Made by a program: the position numbers and the translations under genes. Source: Rhodanobacteraceae bacterium ZG21-1 (lineage in GTDB: Bacteria; Pseudomonadota; Gammaproteobacteria; Xanthomonadales; Rhodanobacteraceae). From it: a DNA stretch of 64,000 nucleotides. The notes under the pieces are model-generated. The model searched no databases, was not told the DNA's origin, and worked only from the letters and a program-made list of their open reading frames with translations. This document shows, in pieces, positions 35,617 through 45,375 of the stretch (positions are counted from its first letter, which is position 1; each line of letters starts with the position of its first letter). The stretch spans positions 1,364,001-1,428,000 of the forward strand of contig JAJEJU010000025.1 of NCBI GenBank assembly GCA_021390615.1. Reading direction: 5' to 3'.

Positions 35617-37431
35617 ATGAAACGACGCGACTTGTTGAAGACGGCAGCCATGCTCCCCCTGCTGCCGGCGCTGGCATACGGCGCCAAGCTGGCTGCAACC
35701 GGGCGCTCGCTCATCCCAGCCGCCCGTTCGCGGGTACGACCCGGCCAGCCAGGCTGGCCTTCGTCGGCGGACTGGGAACGGCTGCGCCGTCAGGTCGGCG
35801 GCCGCCTGCTGAAGCTGGAGTCGCCCTTCGCCCACTGCGATGGCTCCAAGGCGGCCTGCCAGGAAGCGCTGAAGCTGCTGGACAACCCCTTTGCGCTGGG
35901 CGACCAGCCCGCGCTGACCCAGACCAGCGGCTGGGGCGACGCCTGGCTCTCGCAGCCCAGCGCCTACGCAGTCGCCGCCGAGAGCGCCGCCGACGTCGCC
36001 GCCGCGGTCGACTTCGCGCGCCGGCATCATTTGCGCCTGGTGGTGAAGGGCGGCGGCCACAGCTACCAGGGCACCTCGGCCGCGCCCGACTCGCTGCTGA
36101 TCTGGACCCGCCACATGAACCAGGTGCAGCTGCACGACGCCTTCGTCGCGCAAGGCAGCCACGAGGCGCCGCAGCCGGCGGTGACGATGCAGGCCGGCGC
36201 GATGTGGATCGACGCCTACGACGCGGTGACCACCCGCGGCGGCCGCTACGTGCAGGGCGGCGGCTGCACCACGGTCGGCGTGGCCGGGCTGGTGCAGAGC
36301 GGCGGCTTCGGCAGTTTCTCGAAGGGCTACGGCAGCGCGGCCAGCCACCTGCTCGAAGCCGAGGTGGTCACCGCCGACGGCCAGGTGCGCGTAGTCAACG
36401 CCAGTCGCGACCCCGAGCTGTTCTGGGGCCTCAAGGGCGGTGGCGGCGGCAGCCTCGGCGTGGTCACCCGCATGACCCTGCGCACGCATGCGCTGCCGGA
36501 GTACTTCGGCAGCGCCAACCTGGCCGTCAAGGCCTCGTCGGGCAAGGCCTTGCGTGCGCTGATCGCCCGCTTCATCGATTTCTATCGCGACGCCTTGCTC
36601 AATCCGCATTGGGGCGAGCAGGTGTCCCTGCGCGACCGCGACACGCTGCGCATCTCGATGGTGTTTCAGGGGCTGAGCAAGCAGCAGGCCGAGGCGGTCT
36701 GGGCGCCGTTCGTGGCCTGGGTCGCCGCGCGCGACGAATATCGCCAGGTGCAAACCCTGCGCGTGCAGACCATACCCGCGCAGCACGTCTGGGACGCCGA
36801 GTTCTTCCGCCGCTACGCGCCGCAATACATCGTGACGGACGACCGGCCGAATGCGCCGCACCATCATATGCTGTGGGCTGGCGACGACGCCCAGGTCGGC
36901 TGGTTCATCCACGCCTACCGCTCGGCCTGGCTGCCCGCATCGCTGCTGCAGCCCAGCCAGCGTGACGCGCTGGCGGACGCCTTGTTCAACGCCTCGCAAC
37001 ACTGGGACGTCGAGCTGCATCTCAACAAGGGCCTGGCCGGCGCGCCCGCCGAGGCGATCGAACGCGCGCGCGACACCGCGACCCATCCGCACGTGCTGGA
37101 CGCCTTCGCCCTGGCGATCATCGGCGCCAGCGGCGGCCCGGCCTTTCCCGGCATGCCCGGCGCCCGCCCCGATCTGGCCCGGGCGCGCCGCGACCGCGCC
37201 GAGATCGACCAGGCCATGGATACGCTGCTGACGGTGGCGCCGGATGCCGGCTCCTACGTCTCGGAAAGCGACTACTTCCTGGCCGACTGGTCGCAGCGCT
37301 TCTGGGGCAGCAACTACCCGCGCCTGGCCGCAGCCAAGCGTCGCTACGACCCCGACGGCCTGTTCTTCGTGCACCACGGCGTCGGCAGCGAGGGCTGGAG
37401 CGAAGACGGCTTCACCCGCCCGGGCGCTTGA
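35617..37431 (+). CDS. Tat-exported FAD oxidoreductase, berberine-bridge type
   Basis: A 604-residue oxidase of the FAD_binding_4/BBE family. The twin-arginine leader MKRRDLLKTAAMLPLLPALA indicates export of the folded flavoprotein. His148 in KGGGHSYQG and Cys217 in GGGCTTVGVAG fall at the two positions that bind FAD covalently in BBE-type enzymes, so a bicovalent flavin is likely. The C-terminal SNYPRLAAAKRRYDPDGLFF is the BBE domain. Substrates in the family are sugars, alcohols or alkaloids; here it is unknown. The start at 35617 has GGAG eight bases upstream. It is followed after 90 bases by an ICMT-like gene. Confidence 0.9.
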   Translation: MKRRDLLKTAAMLPLLPALAYGAKLAATGRSLIPAARSRVRPGQPGWPSSADWERLRRQVGGRLLKLESPFAHCDGSKAACQEALKLLDNPFALGDQPALTQTSGWGDAWLSQPSAYAVAAESAADVAAAVDFARRHHLRLVVKGGGHSYQGTSAAPDSLLIWTRHMNQVQLHDAFVAQGSHEAPQPAVTMQAGAMWIDAYDAVTTRGGRYVQGGGCTTVGVAGLVQSGGFGSFSKGYGSAASHLLEAEVVTADGQVRVVNASRDPELFWGLKGGGGGSLGVVTRMTLRTHALPEYFGSANLAVKASSGKALRALIARFIDFYRDALLNPHWGEQVSLRDRDTLRISMVFQGLSKQQAEAVWAPFVAWVAARDEYRQVQTLRVQTIPAQHVWDAEFFRRYAPQYIVTDDRPNAPHHHMLWAGDDAQVGWFIHAYRSAWLPASLLQPSQRDALADALFNASQHWDVELHLNKGLAGAPAEAIERARDTATHPHVLDAFALAIIGASGGPAFPGMPGARPDLARARRDRAEIDQAMDTLLTVAPDAGSYVSESDYFLADWSQRFWGSNYPRLAAAKRRYDPDGLFFVHHGVGSEGWSEDGFTRPGA

Positions 37432-37521
37432 AGTCCAGCGAACTGGCCGGCTCGCCACCCGGACTGCTCCGACGCGCAGCGCGTCCACGCGCTCATTCCG
37501 CCGCACATTCGAGTAAAACCC

Positions 37522-38100
37522 ATGCCTCTTTTCTTTGCGCTTGCACTTCGGCTCGCCTGGCTGGCCGTTCTCGGCTATTGGCTGTGGAGCGCGCGTCACG
37601 CGAAACCCGCCCAGCAGCAAGAGCCGCTGGCCAAGCGCATGCTGGCCTATTGGCTGCCGCTGCTGGTGGCAGCCTTGCTGCTCGGGCCCGGCGAATGGTT
37701 CGGTCATACGCTGCTGCGCGAGCAGTTCGTTCCGCACACCCTCTTCGTGTATTCACTCGGACTCGGCCTGGCCATGGCCGGCGCGGCCTTGGCGATACTT
37801 TCCCGCGCGATGCTCGGCCGCAACTGGAGCGCCACGGTGCAGTTGAAGCAGGCGCACGAACTCGTCACCCATGGGCCCTACCGCTACGTCAGGCATCCGA
37901 TCTACACCGGCCTCTTGCTGCTGTTCCTGGGCAATGCCGTGATGGTCGGCGACTGGCGCGGCCTGCTGGCGGTCGCCATCGTGCTGGTCTCGTTCTGGCG
38001 CAAGCTGCGGCTCGAAGAAAGCTGGCTGGCCGGGCATTTCGGCGAAGCCTATCGCCTCTATCAGGCCCGCACCAAGGCGCTTATCCCAGGGATGCTGTAG
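37522..38100 (+). CDS. Isoprenylcysteine carboxyl methyltransferase family protein
   Basis: A 192-residue membrane protein with about five hydrophobic segments. The C-terminal signature HELVTHGPYRYVRHPIYTG (about 113-131), then EESWLAGHFGEAYRLYQART, is the SAM-binding region of the ICMT/PEMT family. Bacterial members rarely have known substrates. It lies behind the BBE oxidase gene, so the two may be co-transcribed. Confidence 0.87.
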   Translation: MPLFFALALRLAWLAVLGYWLWSARHAKPAQQQEPLAKRMLAYWLPLLVAALLLGPGEWFGHTLLREQFVPHTLFVYSLGLGLAMAGAALAILSRAMLGRNWSATVQLKQAHELVTHGPYRYVRHPIYTGLLLLFLGNAVMVGDWRGLLAVAIVLVSFWRKLRLEESWLAGHFGEAYRLYQARTKALIPGML

Positions 38101-38183
38101 GCGGCGCGCCGGTGGATGGTTCGAGCCAGGGCCGCCCGGCATCGCTTCGATAATCCGACGGCGATCGCCGAGACACCGACCCA

Positions 38184-38462
38184 TCACGCCGCCCCAGGCC
38201 CGAACATCGCAGCTTTGTACGGGCAATAGCAGCTGGGTTCGGTGCGTTCCATTGGCGTGAAGTCGGCATCCGGGCGTGGGTACGATGCCTCGCGCAGGAT
38301 CAGCGCGGCGCGCGCGTTACCAAGGACGCCGCCGGCCACCGTGACCGCCACCCGGCACGAACTCCGTTCGACGCTGACCGGATGGTCGAGTCCGGGAGTC
38401 TTGACGGGCTTGGTCATATGGCCGATGTGCACGACAGAAATGGCGACGAACCCTTTCGACAT
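38184..38462 (-). CDS. DUF427 family protein, truncated and probably decayed
   Basis: A 92-codon frame starting at 38462, five bases after GGAGGG; the DUF427-like part begins at an internal Met (38417). VKTPGLDHPVSVE, then RVAVTVAGGVLGNARAALIL, REASYP and the terminal CPYK match the family (NTP_transf_9), which I recall as about 90-120 residues. Compared with family members it lacks several residues after REASYP and everything after CPYK (no YYS.. or N.vW.Y segment), ending in an unrelated short tail. Function is unlikely. A second, worse remnant of the same sequence lies at 39393-39440 on the same strand, beyond the secreted protein gene. Confidence 0.55.
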   Translation of the reverse strand: MSKGFVAISVVHIGHMTKPVKTPGLDHPVSVERSSCRVAVTVAGGVLGNARAALILREASYPRPDADFTPMERTEPSCYCPYKAAMFGPGAA

Positions 38463-38534
38463 CGCGCCCTCCATGGCCATTCCACATGTTTGCTTTCCGC
38501 GATCTTCGCGCCGTCTCGACCGGCCTAAGAAAGG

Positions 38535-38564
38535 CGAAGGGCGTGAATCGCTTCACGCCCTTCG
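38535..38564 (-). terminator. Intrinsic terminator of the secreted protein gene
   Basis: A perfect 13-bp stem (CGAAGGGCGTGAA with TTCACGCCCTTCG), GNRA-type GCGA loop on the minus strand, then CCTTTCTT. It lies 53 bases after the stop at 38617. Confidence 0.7.
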
Positions 38565-38616
38565 ACCACCAGCTCATCCGACGACTATCGCCAGCGGATG
38601 TTCGAGCCGGCATGCC

Positions 38617-39231
38617 TCACGGATGCAGCGTGAACGTCTGGAATGGCGAGACATACCACGAGAAGGTCGCATAACACCGGGCGGTCCCCGACGATCCAAA
38701 CAGGGGCAGCCCATGCCACATGAACGGGAATCCGGTAACCCCGGTCATCGTCTTCAACTGCGCACCGCTGTCCGTCCAATACAAGTTGCTGAGCGTGCCG
38801 CGGCAATCGAAATTGGCCGCTGGACTGAACCCCGTTACCTGCGTGACAAAGATTTCCGCACCGGTTATCTGCACAGCGGGACCAGGCGATTGGTTGTAAG
38901 TCGTGGCGCCATGCCACGGCACGCTGCCCGCCGTCACCGCCCAACTGGTCGACCCATTGCTCAGCCCGCATGCCGGGGCGAAGCTCACGCTGCTGATTGT
39001 GAAAGAGGCATCCGCGGGATTGAGATTGGCAGTCGCATTGACCGCACAGCTGACCGAATACAAGGTCGTATTGCCGTCCGAACTGGTCACTCCCAGGGTC
39101 ATCTGGCCACTCAGGTTGGTGCTGCCGCCAGGCGACACCGATACGCTGCTGGCCACGACTGGCGAGGCCAGCGCGAACACCAGCACACCGGCAAGCAGCT
39201 TGCGAGTGACGACTCTCTTCATATCTTCCAT
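38617..39231 (-). CDS. Hypothetical secreted protein, Ser/Thr-rich beta type
   Basis: A 204-residue protein with a signal peptide (about 1-27, ending PVVASS) and a mature part rich in Ser, Thr, Gly and Asn with four Cys (CAVN, ACGL, DCRG, RCYA). It looks like a beta-sandwich surface or appendage protein; no family is recognised. GGAGG lies five bases before the start at 39231; a second Met three codons in is less well placed. Codon use is less GC-biased than its neighbours, and it sits between two DUF427 fragments, so it may have been acquired by insertion. Confidence 0.65.
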   Translation of the reverse strand: MEDMKRVVTRKLLAGVLVFALASPVVASSVSVSPGGSTNLSGQMTLGVTSSDGNTTLYSVSCAVNATANLNPADASFTISSVSFAPACGLSNGSTSWAVTAGSVPWHGATTYNQSPGPAVQITGAEIFVTQVTGFSPAANFDCRGTLSNLYWTDSGAQLKTMTGVTGFPFMWHGLPLFGSSGTARCYATFSWYVSPFQTFTLHP

Positions 39232-39632
39232 GGCACCCTCCAGATTTCGAATGCCCGGTCACGTCCCCCATCGATCGGCCCCTGCCGATCCGGCCGAGCG
39301 CTTCGACTTATAGTCGAGGAGCTCTTTCGAGATGACCTGTAAGTATTCACAGGGGGAAGATGGCCTTTTCACCGTTGGCAGCATGCCCTGCCGATCTCGT
39401 TCGAGGCTGACCGCATGGTCGAGATCGGAAGTTCGACCTGCCAAGATCTCTGCTGCCGCGACCCATCCTGAAGACCACAAGGGGCGCGGAGCGATCCATG
39501 CTCCTTAGTTGGAAGAATCACTCAGCGGCGTCCATCGCCGGCGCATCCTCGTGCCTCGTCCGCAAGCAGCTTGGCGGCGCATGGAATGATTCGCCGCAGC
39601 GCCGGATAATGAACGGCCTGCAAGGACCCTCC
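39232..39632. other. Intergenic region with gene remnant
   Basis: About 400 bases before the MFS gene. Apart from the DUF427 remnant at 39393-39440 I see no gene. A 73-codon minus-strand frame (39259-39480) spans the remnant but resembles the family only over about 15 codons. Confidence 0.5.
39393..39440 (-). pseudogene. DUF427 gene remnant
   Basis: On the minus strand this codes RTSDLDHAVSLERD, matching KTPGLDHPVSVERS of the truncated DUF427 gene at 38184-38462; the DNA is also alike (GCTGACCG.ATGGTCGAG in both). Similarity stops abruptly on each side, so this is a fragment, not a gene. Confidence 0.55.
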
Positions 39633-40910
39633 ATGCCGCCCAGCGCACCGTCGTCAGCTTCCGAATCGCTGTTCCGCCATCCGGCCTTCGTGGCCTTCTG
39701 GTTCGCCCGCATCGCCTCCAGCTTCGGCTTCCAGATGCTCTCGGTGGCGGTGGGCTGGCAGGTCTACGCGATCACCGGGCGCGCCTTCGATCTGGGCCTG
39801 ATCGGCCTGGTGCAGTTCGTGCCCTCGGTGCTGCTGGCGCTGCCGGCCGGCCACCTGGCCGACCAGGTCGAGCGGCGCCGCATCGTGCTGCTGGGGCAGA
39901 TCGTGGAGTGGCTGGCGATCGGCGTGCTGGCGGCCCTGAGCTTTCTGCAGCACATCCATGAACTGGGCATCCTCGCCCTGGTGCTGGTGATCGGGGTGGC
40001 CAAGTCCTTCGAATTCCCGGCGCTGCAGTCGATGCTGCCGGCGCTGGTGCCGCCGCCGATCCTGCCGCGCGCGATGGCGGTGAATTCCTCGGCCAGCCAG
40101 GCCGCGACCATCATGGGACCAGCGCTGGGCGGCCTGCTGTACGCCGCCGGCCCCGACGTGGTCTATGCGGTCGCCGCGTTGCTGTACCTGGCCTCGATCG
40201 TGCTGATGGCGCGACTGCGCTACGAGCAGGCACCGCCCCGGCGCGAACCCGCGACCCTGCAGACGGTGTTCGCCGGCGTGCATTTCATCCGCCATAGGCC
40301 GGACGTGCTGGGAGTGATCTCGCTCGACCTGTTCGCCGTGCTGCTCGGCGGCGCCACCGCCCTGCTGCCGATCTTCGCCAAGGACATCCTGCACACCGGG
40401 CCATGGGGATTGGGCCTGCTGCGCGCGGCGCCGGCCGTGGGCGCGCTGCTGACATCGCTGTGGCTGGCCCGGCACAGCCTGCAGCGCCAGGTGGGCCCGA
40501 TCATGTTCGGCGCGGTCGCCGGCTTCGGCGTGGCCACCCTGGTGTTCGCCCTGTCCAGCACGCTGTGGCTGTCGCTGCTGGCGCTGTTCGCGCTGGGCGC
40601 CTTCGATATGGTCAGCATGGTGATCCGCGGCGCGCTGGTGCAGTTGGATACGCCGGACGACATGCGCGGCCGGGTCAGTGCGGTGAACGCGATCTTCATC
40701 AATACCTCGAACCAGCTCGGCGAATTCGAGTCAGGCATGCTCGCCGCCTGGCTGGGCGCAGTACCGGCCACCCTGCTCGGTGGTATCGGCACCCTGGTGG
40801 TGGTCGGGCTGTGGATCGCCATGTTCCCGACCCTACGCCGGCGCCAGCGCCTGCAGGCCGAACCGGCCGAGCCGGCCGAGCCGGCCGAGCCGGCGGTCGA
40901 TACGCTCTGA
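39633..40910 (+). CDS. MFS exporter (EntS-like)
   Basis: A 425-residue, twelve-helix major facilitator of the EntS/MFS_3 type, usually drug or siderophore exporters. RHPAFVAFWFARIASSFGFQ opens the first helix, LPAGHLADQVERRRIV is the loop 2-3 motif, and MRGRVSAVNAIFINTSNQLG near helix 10-11 is typical of the group. The start at 39633 has AAGGA seven bases upstream; upstream in-frame Mets lack this. The C-terminus is a fourfold Ala-Glu-Pro repeat encoded by a 9-bp tandem repeat (40857-40892). The substrate is unknown. Confidence 0.87.
   Translation: MPPSAPSSASESLFRHPAFVAFWFARIASSFGFQMLSVAVGWQVYAITGRAFDLGLIGLVQFVPSVLLALPAGHLADQVERRRIVLLGQIVEWLAIGVLAALSFLQHIHELGILALVLVIGVAKSFEFPALQSMLPALVPPPILPRAMAVNSSASQAATIMGPALGGLLYAAGPDVVYAVAALLYLASIVLMARLRYEQAPPRREPATLQTVFAGVHFIRHRPDVLGVISLDLFAVLLGGATALLPIFAKDILHTGPWGLGLLRAAPAVGALLTSLWLARHSLQRQVGPIMFGAVAGFGVATLVFALSSTLWLSLLALFALGAFDMVSMVIRGALVQLDTPDDMRGRVSAVNAIFINTSNQLGEFESGMLAAWLGAVPATLLGGIGTLVVVGLWIAMFPTLRRRQRLQAEPAEPAEPAEPAVDTL
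40857..40892 (+). repeat. 9-bp tandem repeat encoding (AEP)x4
   Basis: Four copies of GCCGAGCCG (first copy has one change) at the 3' end of the MFS gene. In-frame units mean slippage would change tail length without a frameshift. Confidence 0.85.
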
Positions 40911-40991
40911 GCCGCGCCGGCCTGCTGGCCGGATGCCAGCCCGAGCGGCGACAATCCGCCCTGCCCGATCCGGGCCGACGGAGAACCCGCC

Positions 40992-41588
40992 TTGTCCGCG
41001 CCACCGCCCGTCCCTGCCGTACGCTCCAGCTTCGTCACCACGCTGGCGTGGATCTTCATCGTCCTGGCCGGCTTCGCTACGGCGATCTCGCTGCTGCAGA
41101 ACATCATGCTGGAACTGTTCACCCAGCCGATGTTGCAGCTTGCCACCCAGCCGGCTCCGCCCAGCCAGCCGCCGATCTTCGCCGCGTTGATCGCCTACAT
41201 GCCGTGGTACATGCGCGGCTTCCTGCTGCTCGCAGTCGTGCACCTGGCCGCCTCGATCGGACTGCTGCAGCGCAAGCCCTGGGGACGCCGGCTGTTCATC
41301 GCGGTGATGGCGTTCGACATCGTCTATCAGCTGGGCGGTGTCGGCCTGCAGTGGTGGATCAGCGGCGCGATGGAGAGTGCGTTCCAGTGGCAGGTGCCGG
41401 CGCACACGGCGGGCCAGCAGGCGAACCTGACCGAGGGCATGCACTTCATGCACGGCATGCTCTGGGCCATCCGCGTGTTCACCCTGATCTTTGCGCTAGG
41501 CTTCTGTGTGCTGTTCGGCTGGATCATCCGGCGTCTGTGCAGCGAACCGATACGACGCGAATTCGCGGCTTCAACGCCGCCCGCCTAG
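40992..41588 (+). CDS. Four-helix membrane protein, TTG start, unknown function
   Basis: A 198-residue protein with hydrophobic segments near 16-37, 64-92, 101-120 and 157-180. A TTG start at 40992 is supported by GGAG eight bases before and by the lack of a usable ATG nearby. No family is recognised. It follows the MFS gene by 81 bases on the same strand and ends 46 bases before the oppositely oriented aldo/keto reductase gene. Confidence 0.62.
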   Translation: MSAPPPVPAVRSSFVTTLAWIFIVLAGFATAISLLQNIMLELFTQPMLQLATQPAPPSQPPIFAALIAYMPWYMRGFLLLAVVHLAASIGLLQRKPWGRRLFIAVMAFDIVYQLGGVGLQWWISGAMESAFQWQVPAHTAGQQANLTEGMHFMHGMLWAIRVFTLIFALGFCVLFGWIIRRLCSEPIRREFAASTPPA

Positions 41589-41634
41589 AAGGCCTATTCC
41601 CGCCTTCGCCGCACGAAACCGGGCAAACCTTCGA

Positions 41635-42669
<1,035 letters not shown>

Positions 42670-42705
42670 GAAAGCACTCCTCAGAACTGGATGAGAGATC
42701 GGCGC

Positions 42706-44037
42706 TCAAGGCGCGCCGGTCAGCTGGGACAGGTCGATCGCCTCGGCCATCGCGCGGTAGCCCGCATCGCCGGGATGCAGGTGATCGCCCGAGTCGTAGG
42801 CAGCCAGCATGCGCTGCGGATGCGCCGGGTCGCGCACCACGGCATCGAAATCCACCACCGCGTCGAACTCGCCGCCGTGGCGAATCCATTGATTCACCGC
42901 TTGTCGCACGCGCTCCTTGTCGGCGCTGTAGTAGCCCTTCATCGGCGTGTCCTGCAGCGTGCCTTCGAACGGCGTCAGGGTTGCGCCCAGGATGCGCACG
43001 CCGCGCGCATGCGCCTGCGCGATGAGCTGGCGATAGCCGGCGATCAGCTCCTCCGGCGCGGGAATCGGCGCGTCCGGCTCCAGCGGCGTGCCGTGCCAGC
43101 CGATGTCGTTGATGCCCATCAGGACGATCATGCGGTCCACGCCGGGCTGGGCAAGCACATCCTGTTCGAGGCGCGCGAGGGCGTTGAGGCCCATGCGGTC
43201 GCGCAGCACGCGCGCGCCGGAAATGCCTGCGTTGATCACCCCCACGTGCTGCGCCGCAAGCCGCGCTGCCAGCGCATCCGGCCAGCGTGCGTCGCGATCC
43301 ATGCTGGACATGGCACCATCGGTGATGGAGTCGCCGAACGCGGCCACCACGTGGGTGCCTGGCGCGGCCTCGACCCACACCGCCTGCAACGCCACGCGCG
43401 AACTCGTCGTCGGCCCAGAGCTGAGCAGTGAGGCTCCCGCCTGGTCGTCGGCGGCGACATAGCCGGTCTGGCGCGCATCCCAATGAAAGGTGCTGGGCGC
43501 GGTCGGCTCGGGAAAATACAGACTGACCGAAACATCACTCAAGGCGCCGACGTGGAGATCGACCGGATCGCTGAGCACCGGCGCGCCAGGCGGCAGGGTC
43601 ACCGAAGGCTGGCCGCCGAAGCTCAGCACGCGATCCGAACCTGCGACGATCGACGCCCCCTTGCCGGCCAGCGCGACATGCGCAGCGCCGATCACCAGGG
43701 GTCTGCTGCCGTAGGCGTTCGACAGCTCCACGCGCAACCGGCTTCCGCCCAGGCTCACCCGCAGCGTCTGCCGCAGCGTCTGCTGCCACAGACTGAAAGG
43801 AAGCTGGATCGGCAGGGCGAAGCTGCCGTCCCACAGCGGCTGCGGGCTGGCCGTCCAACTGGCGACCCAGGCCGTGCGCTGTGAAGGCGCTGATTCGGAC
43901 GCTGCCGAAACTGCGCCGCACACAGTAAGCAGCGCGATCGCCATGGCCGTCTGGACGGCCAAATGAAAGCGCCTGGCGGAAACGATCGCCTTGCCGCGAA
44001 CCGTCCTGCCCACTGCCGAAAGAAGTTTCTCGTTCAT
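42706..44037 (-). CDS. Exported GDSL/SGNH esterase
   Basis: A 443-residue secreted hydrolase. A long signal region (about 1-45) ends near AVSAAS. An N-terminal beta domain (WVASWTASPQPLW, RVELSNAYGSRPLVIG) precedes the SGNH hydrolase: block I AAFGDSITDGA, block III GINDIGWHG, block V DHLHPGDAGY with catalytic Asp and His. Relatives act on acyl or acetyl esters of sugars. It begins eight bases after the MFS gene, so the three genes form one operon. Confidence 0.88.
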   Translation of the reverse strand: MNEKLLSAVGRTVRGKAIVSARRFHLAVQTAMAIALLTVCGAVSAASESAPSQRTAWVASWTASPQPLWDGSFALPIQLPFSLWQQTLRQTLRVSLGGSRLRVELSNAYGSRPLVIGAAHVALAGKGASIVAGSDRVLSFGGQPSVTLPPGAPVLSDPVDLHVGALSDVSVSLYFPEPTAPSTFHWDARQTGYVAADDQAGASLLSSGPTTSSRVALQAVWVEAAPGTHVVAAFGDSITDGAMSSMDRDARWPDALAARLAAQHVGVINAGISGARVLRDRMGLNALARLEQDVLAQPGVDRMIVLMGINDIGWHGTPLEPDAPIPAPEELIAGYRQLIAQAHARGVRILGATLTPFEGTLQDTPMKGYYSADKERVRQAVNQWIRHGGEFDAVVDFDAVVRDPAHPQRMLAAYDSGDHLHPGDAGYRAMAEAIDLSQLTGAP

Positions 44038-44045
44038 GGCCCTGC

Positions 44046-45275
44046 TCAAGCCTCGCCGGCCGTGCACGGCTTGACGGCGAGCCGCTCTGTGCGACCGCCC
44101 TCCATGCGGATGCCCCACCACGCCATCAGCAGGCCGACCAGGGTCACCAGCGCGGCCACCCACGCCACCCCGCCCAGACCAGGGCCATGCTCGATCACCA
44201 CGCCACCCAGCCACGCACCCAGCGCGTTGCCCAGATTGAAGGCGCCGATATTGAGGCTGGACGCCAGGCTCTGCGCGCCCTCAGCCTTGTGCAGCACCCA
44301 CAGCTGCAGCGGCGACACGGTGGCGAAGGCGGCCACGCCGAGCAGGCCGACGAAGAGCACCATGGCCGGCCGGCTGTGCATCGCCAGCCCGGTCAGCGCC
44401 AGCACCACCGCCAACGCCAGCAGGGTCGCCAGCAGCGCCTGCGTCAGGCGCCGGTCGGCCAGCCGGCCGCCGGCCACGTTGCCGACGATCATGCCCACGC
44501 CGAACACCAGCAGGATCGGCGACACCGCGCTCTTGGCGAAGCCGGCGACCTCGGTGAGGATCGGCTGGATATAGGTGTACACCGTGAACACGCCGGCGAA
44601 GCCGAACACCGTCATCAGCAGGCCCAGCAGCACCGACGGCCGCGTCACCACCGCCAGTTCGCGGCGCAGCTCCGCCGGCGTCTCGTCGCCGCGGCTGCGC
44701 GGCACCAGCAGGGCCACCACGGCGGTGGCGACCACGCCTACCGCGGTCACCGCGCCGAACGAGGCGCGCCAGCCGAAGTGCAGGCCGATCCAGGCGCCGG
44801 CCGGCACCCCCAGCAGGGTCGCCACGGTGAGCCCGGTAAACATGGTCGAGATCGCCGAGGCGCGGCGGTCGGCAGGCACCAGGCCGGTGGCCACCACCGC
44901 GCCGACGCCGAAGAAGGTGCCGTGCGCCAGCGAGGTGACGATGCGCGCGGCCATCAGCAGGGCGTAGTTCGGCGCCAGCGCGCAGGCCAGGTTGCCCAGA
45001 GTGAAGATCGCCATCAGGACCAGCAGCACCGCCTTGCGCGGCATGCGCCCGCTGGCCAGGGTCAGCAGCGGCGCGCCGAAGAACACGCCGAGCGCATAGC
45101 CCGAGATCAGCAGGCCGGCGCGGGCGATGCTGACGTGCAGATCGTCGGCGACCTGCTGCAGCAGGCCCATGATGACGAATTCGGTGGTGCCGATGCCGAA
45201 GGCGCCGGCGGTCAGCGCATACAGCGCGAGAGGCGTCCGCGGCCTGGCCGCGGGTGTGAGGGGAACGGAGGTCAT
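44046..45275 (-). CDS. MFS efflux transporter (AraJ/DHA1-like)
   Basis: A 409-residue, twelve-helix exporter. ALTAGAFGIGTTEFVIMGLL in helix 1 and ISGYALGVFFGAPLLT in helix 2 are hallmarks of the AraJ/YdhP DHA1 group, which exports sugars or drugs. AGGA lies eight bases before the start at 45275. It is the first gene of the MFS-GDSL-AKR operon and is divergent from a LysR regulator 100 bases away, the standard layout of a regulator and its target. Confidence 0.9.
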   Translation of the reverse strand: MTSVPLTPAARPRTPLALYALTAGAFGIGTTEFVIMGLLQQVADDLHVSIARAGLLISGYALGVFFGAPLLTLASGRMPRKAVLLVLMAIFTLGNLACALAPNYALLMAARIVTSLAHGTFFGVGAVVATGLVPADRRASAISTMFTGLTVATLLGVPAGAWIGLHFGWRASFGAVTAVGVVATAVVALLVPRSRGDETPAELRRELAVVTRPSVLLGLLMTVFGFAGVFTVYTYIQPILTEVAGFAKSAVSPILLVFGVGMIVGNVAGGRLADRRLTQALLATLLALAVVLALTGLAMHSRPAMVLFVGLLGVAAFATVSPLQLWVLHKAEGAQSLASSLNIGAFNLGNALGAWLGGVVIEHGPGLGGVAWVAALVTLVGLLMAWWGIRMEGGRTERLAVKPCTAGEA

Positions 45276-45352
45276 GGCGAAGTCCTGGAAAAAGGCATGC
45301 GCCAGCCTAGGCCTGGGGATATTATGGAAAAACCACGAAATACCTAAATCAC

Positions 45353-45371
45353 CTTCAAATAATTCTTGAAG
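45353..45371. promoter_or_regulatory. Inverted repeat in the LysR/MFS divergent promoter
   Basis: CTTCAA-N7-TTGAAG, perfect six-base arms, four bases before the LysR start. It resembles LysR-type binding sites and is in a locally AT-rich gap, so autoregulation and operon control are likely. Confidence 0.5.
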
Positions 45372-45375
45372 ATCC

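Noticed and set aside
39259-39480. 73-codon minus-strand frame as a gene
   Set aside because: Only about 15 codons resemble DUF427; the rest is unrelated and has no ribosome-binding site, so it is treated as a remnant.
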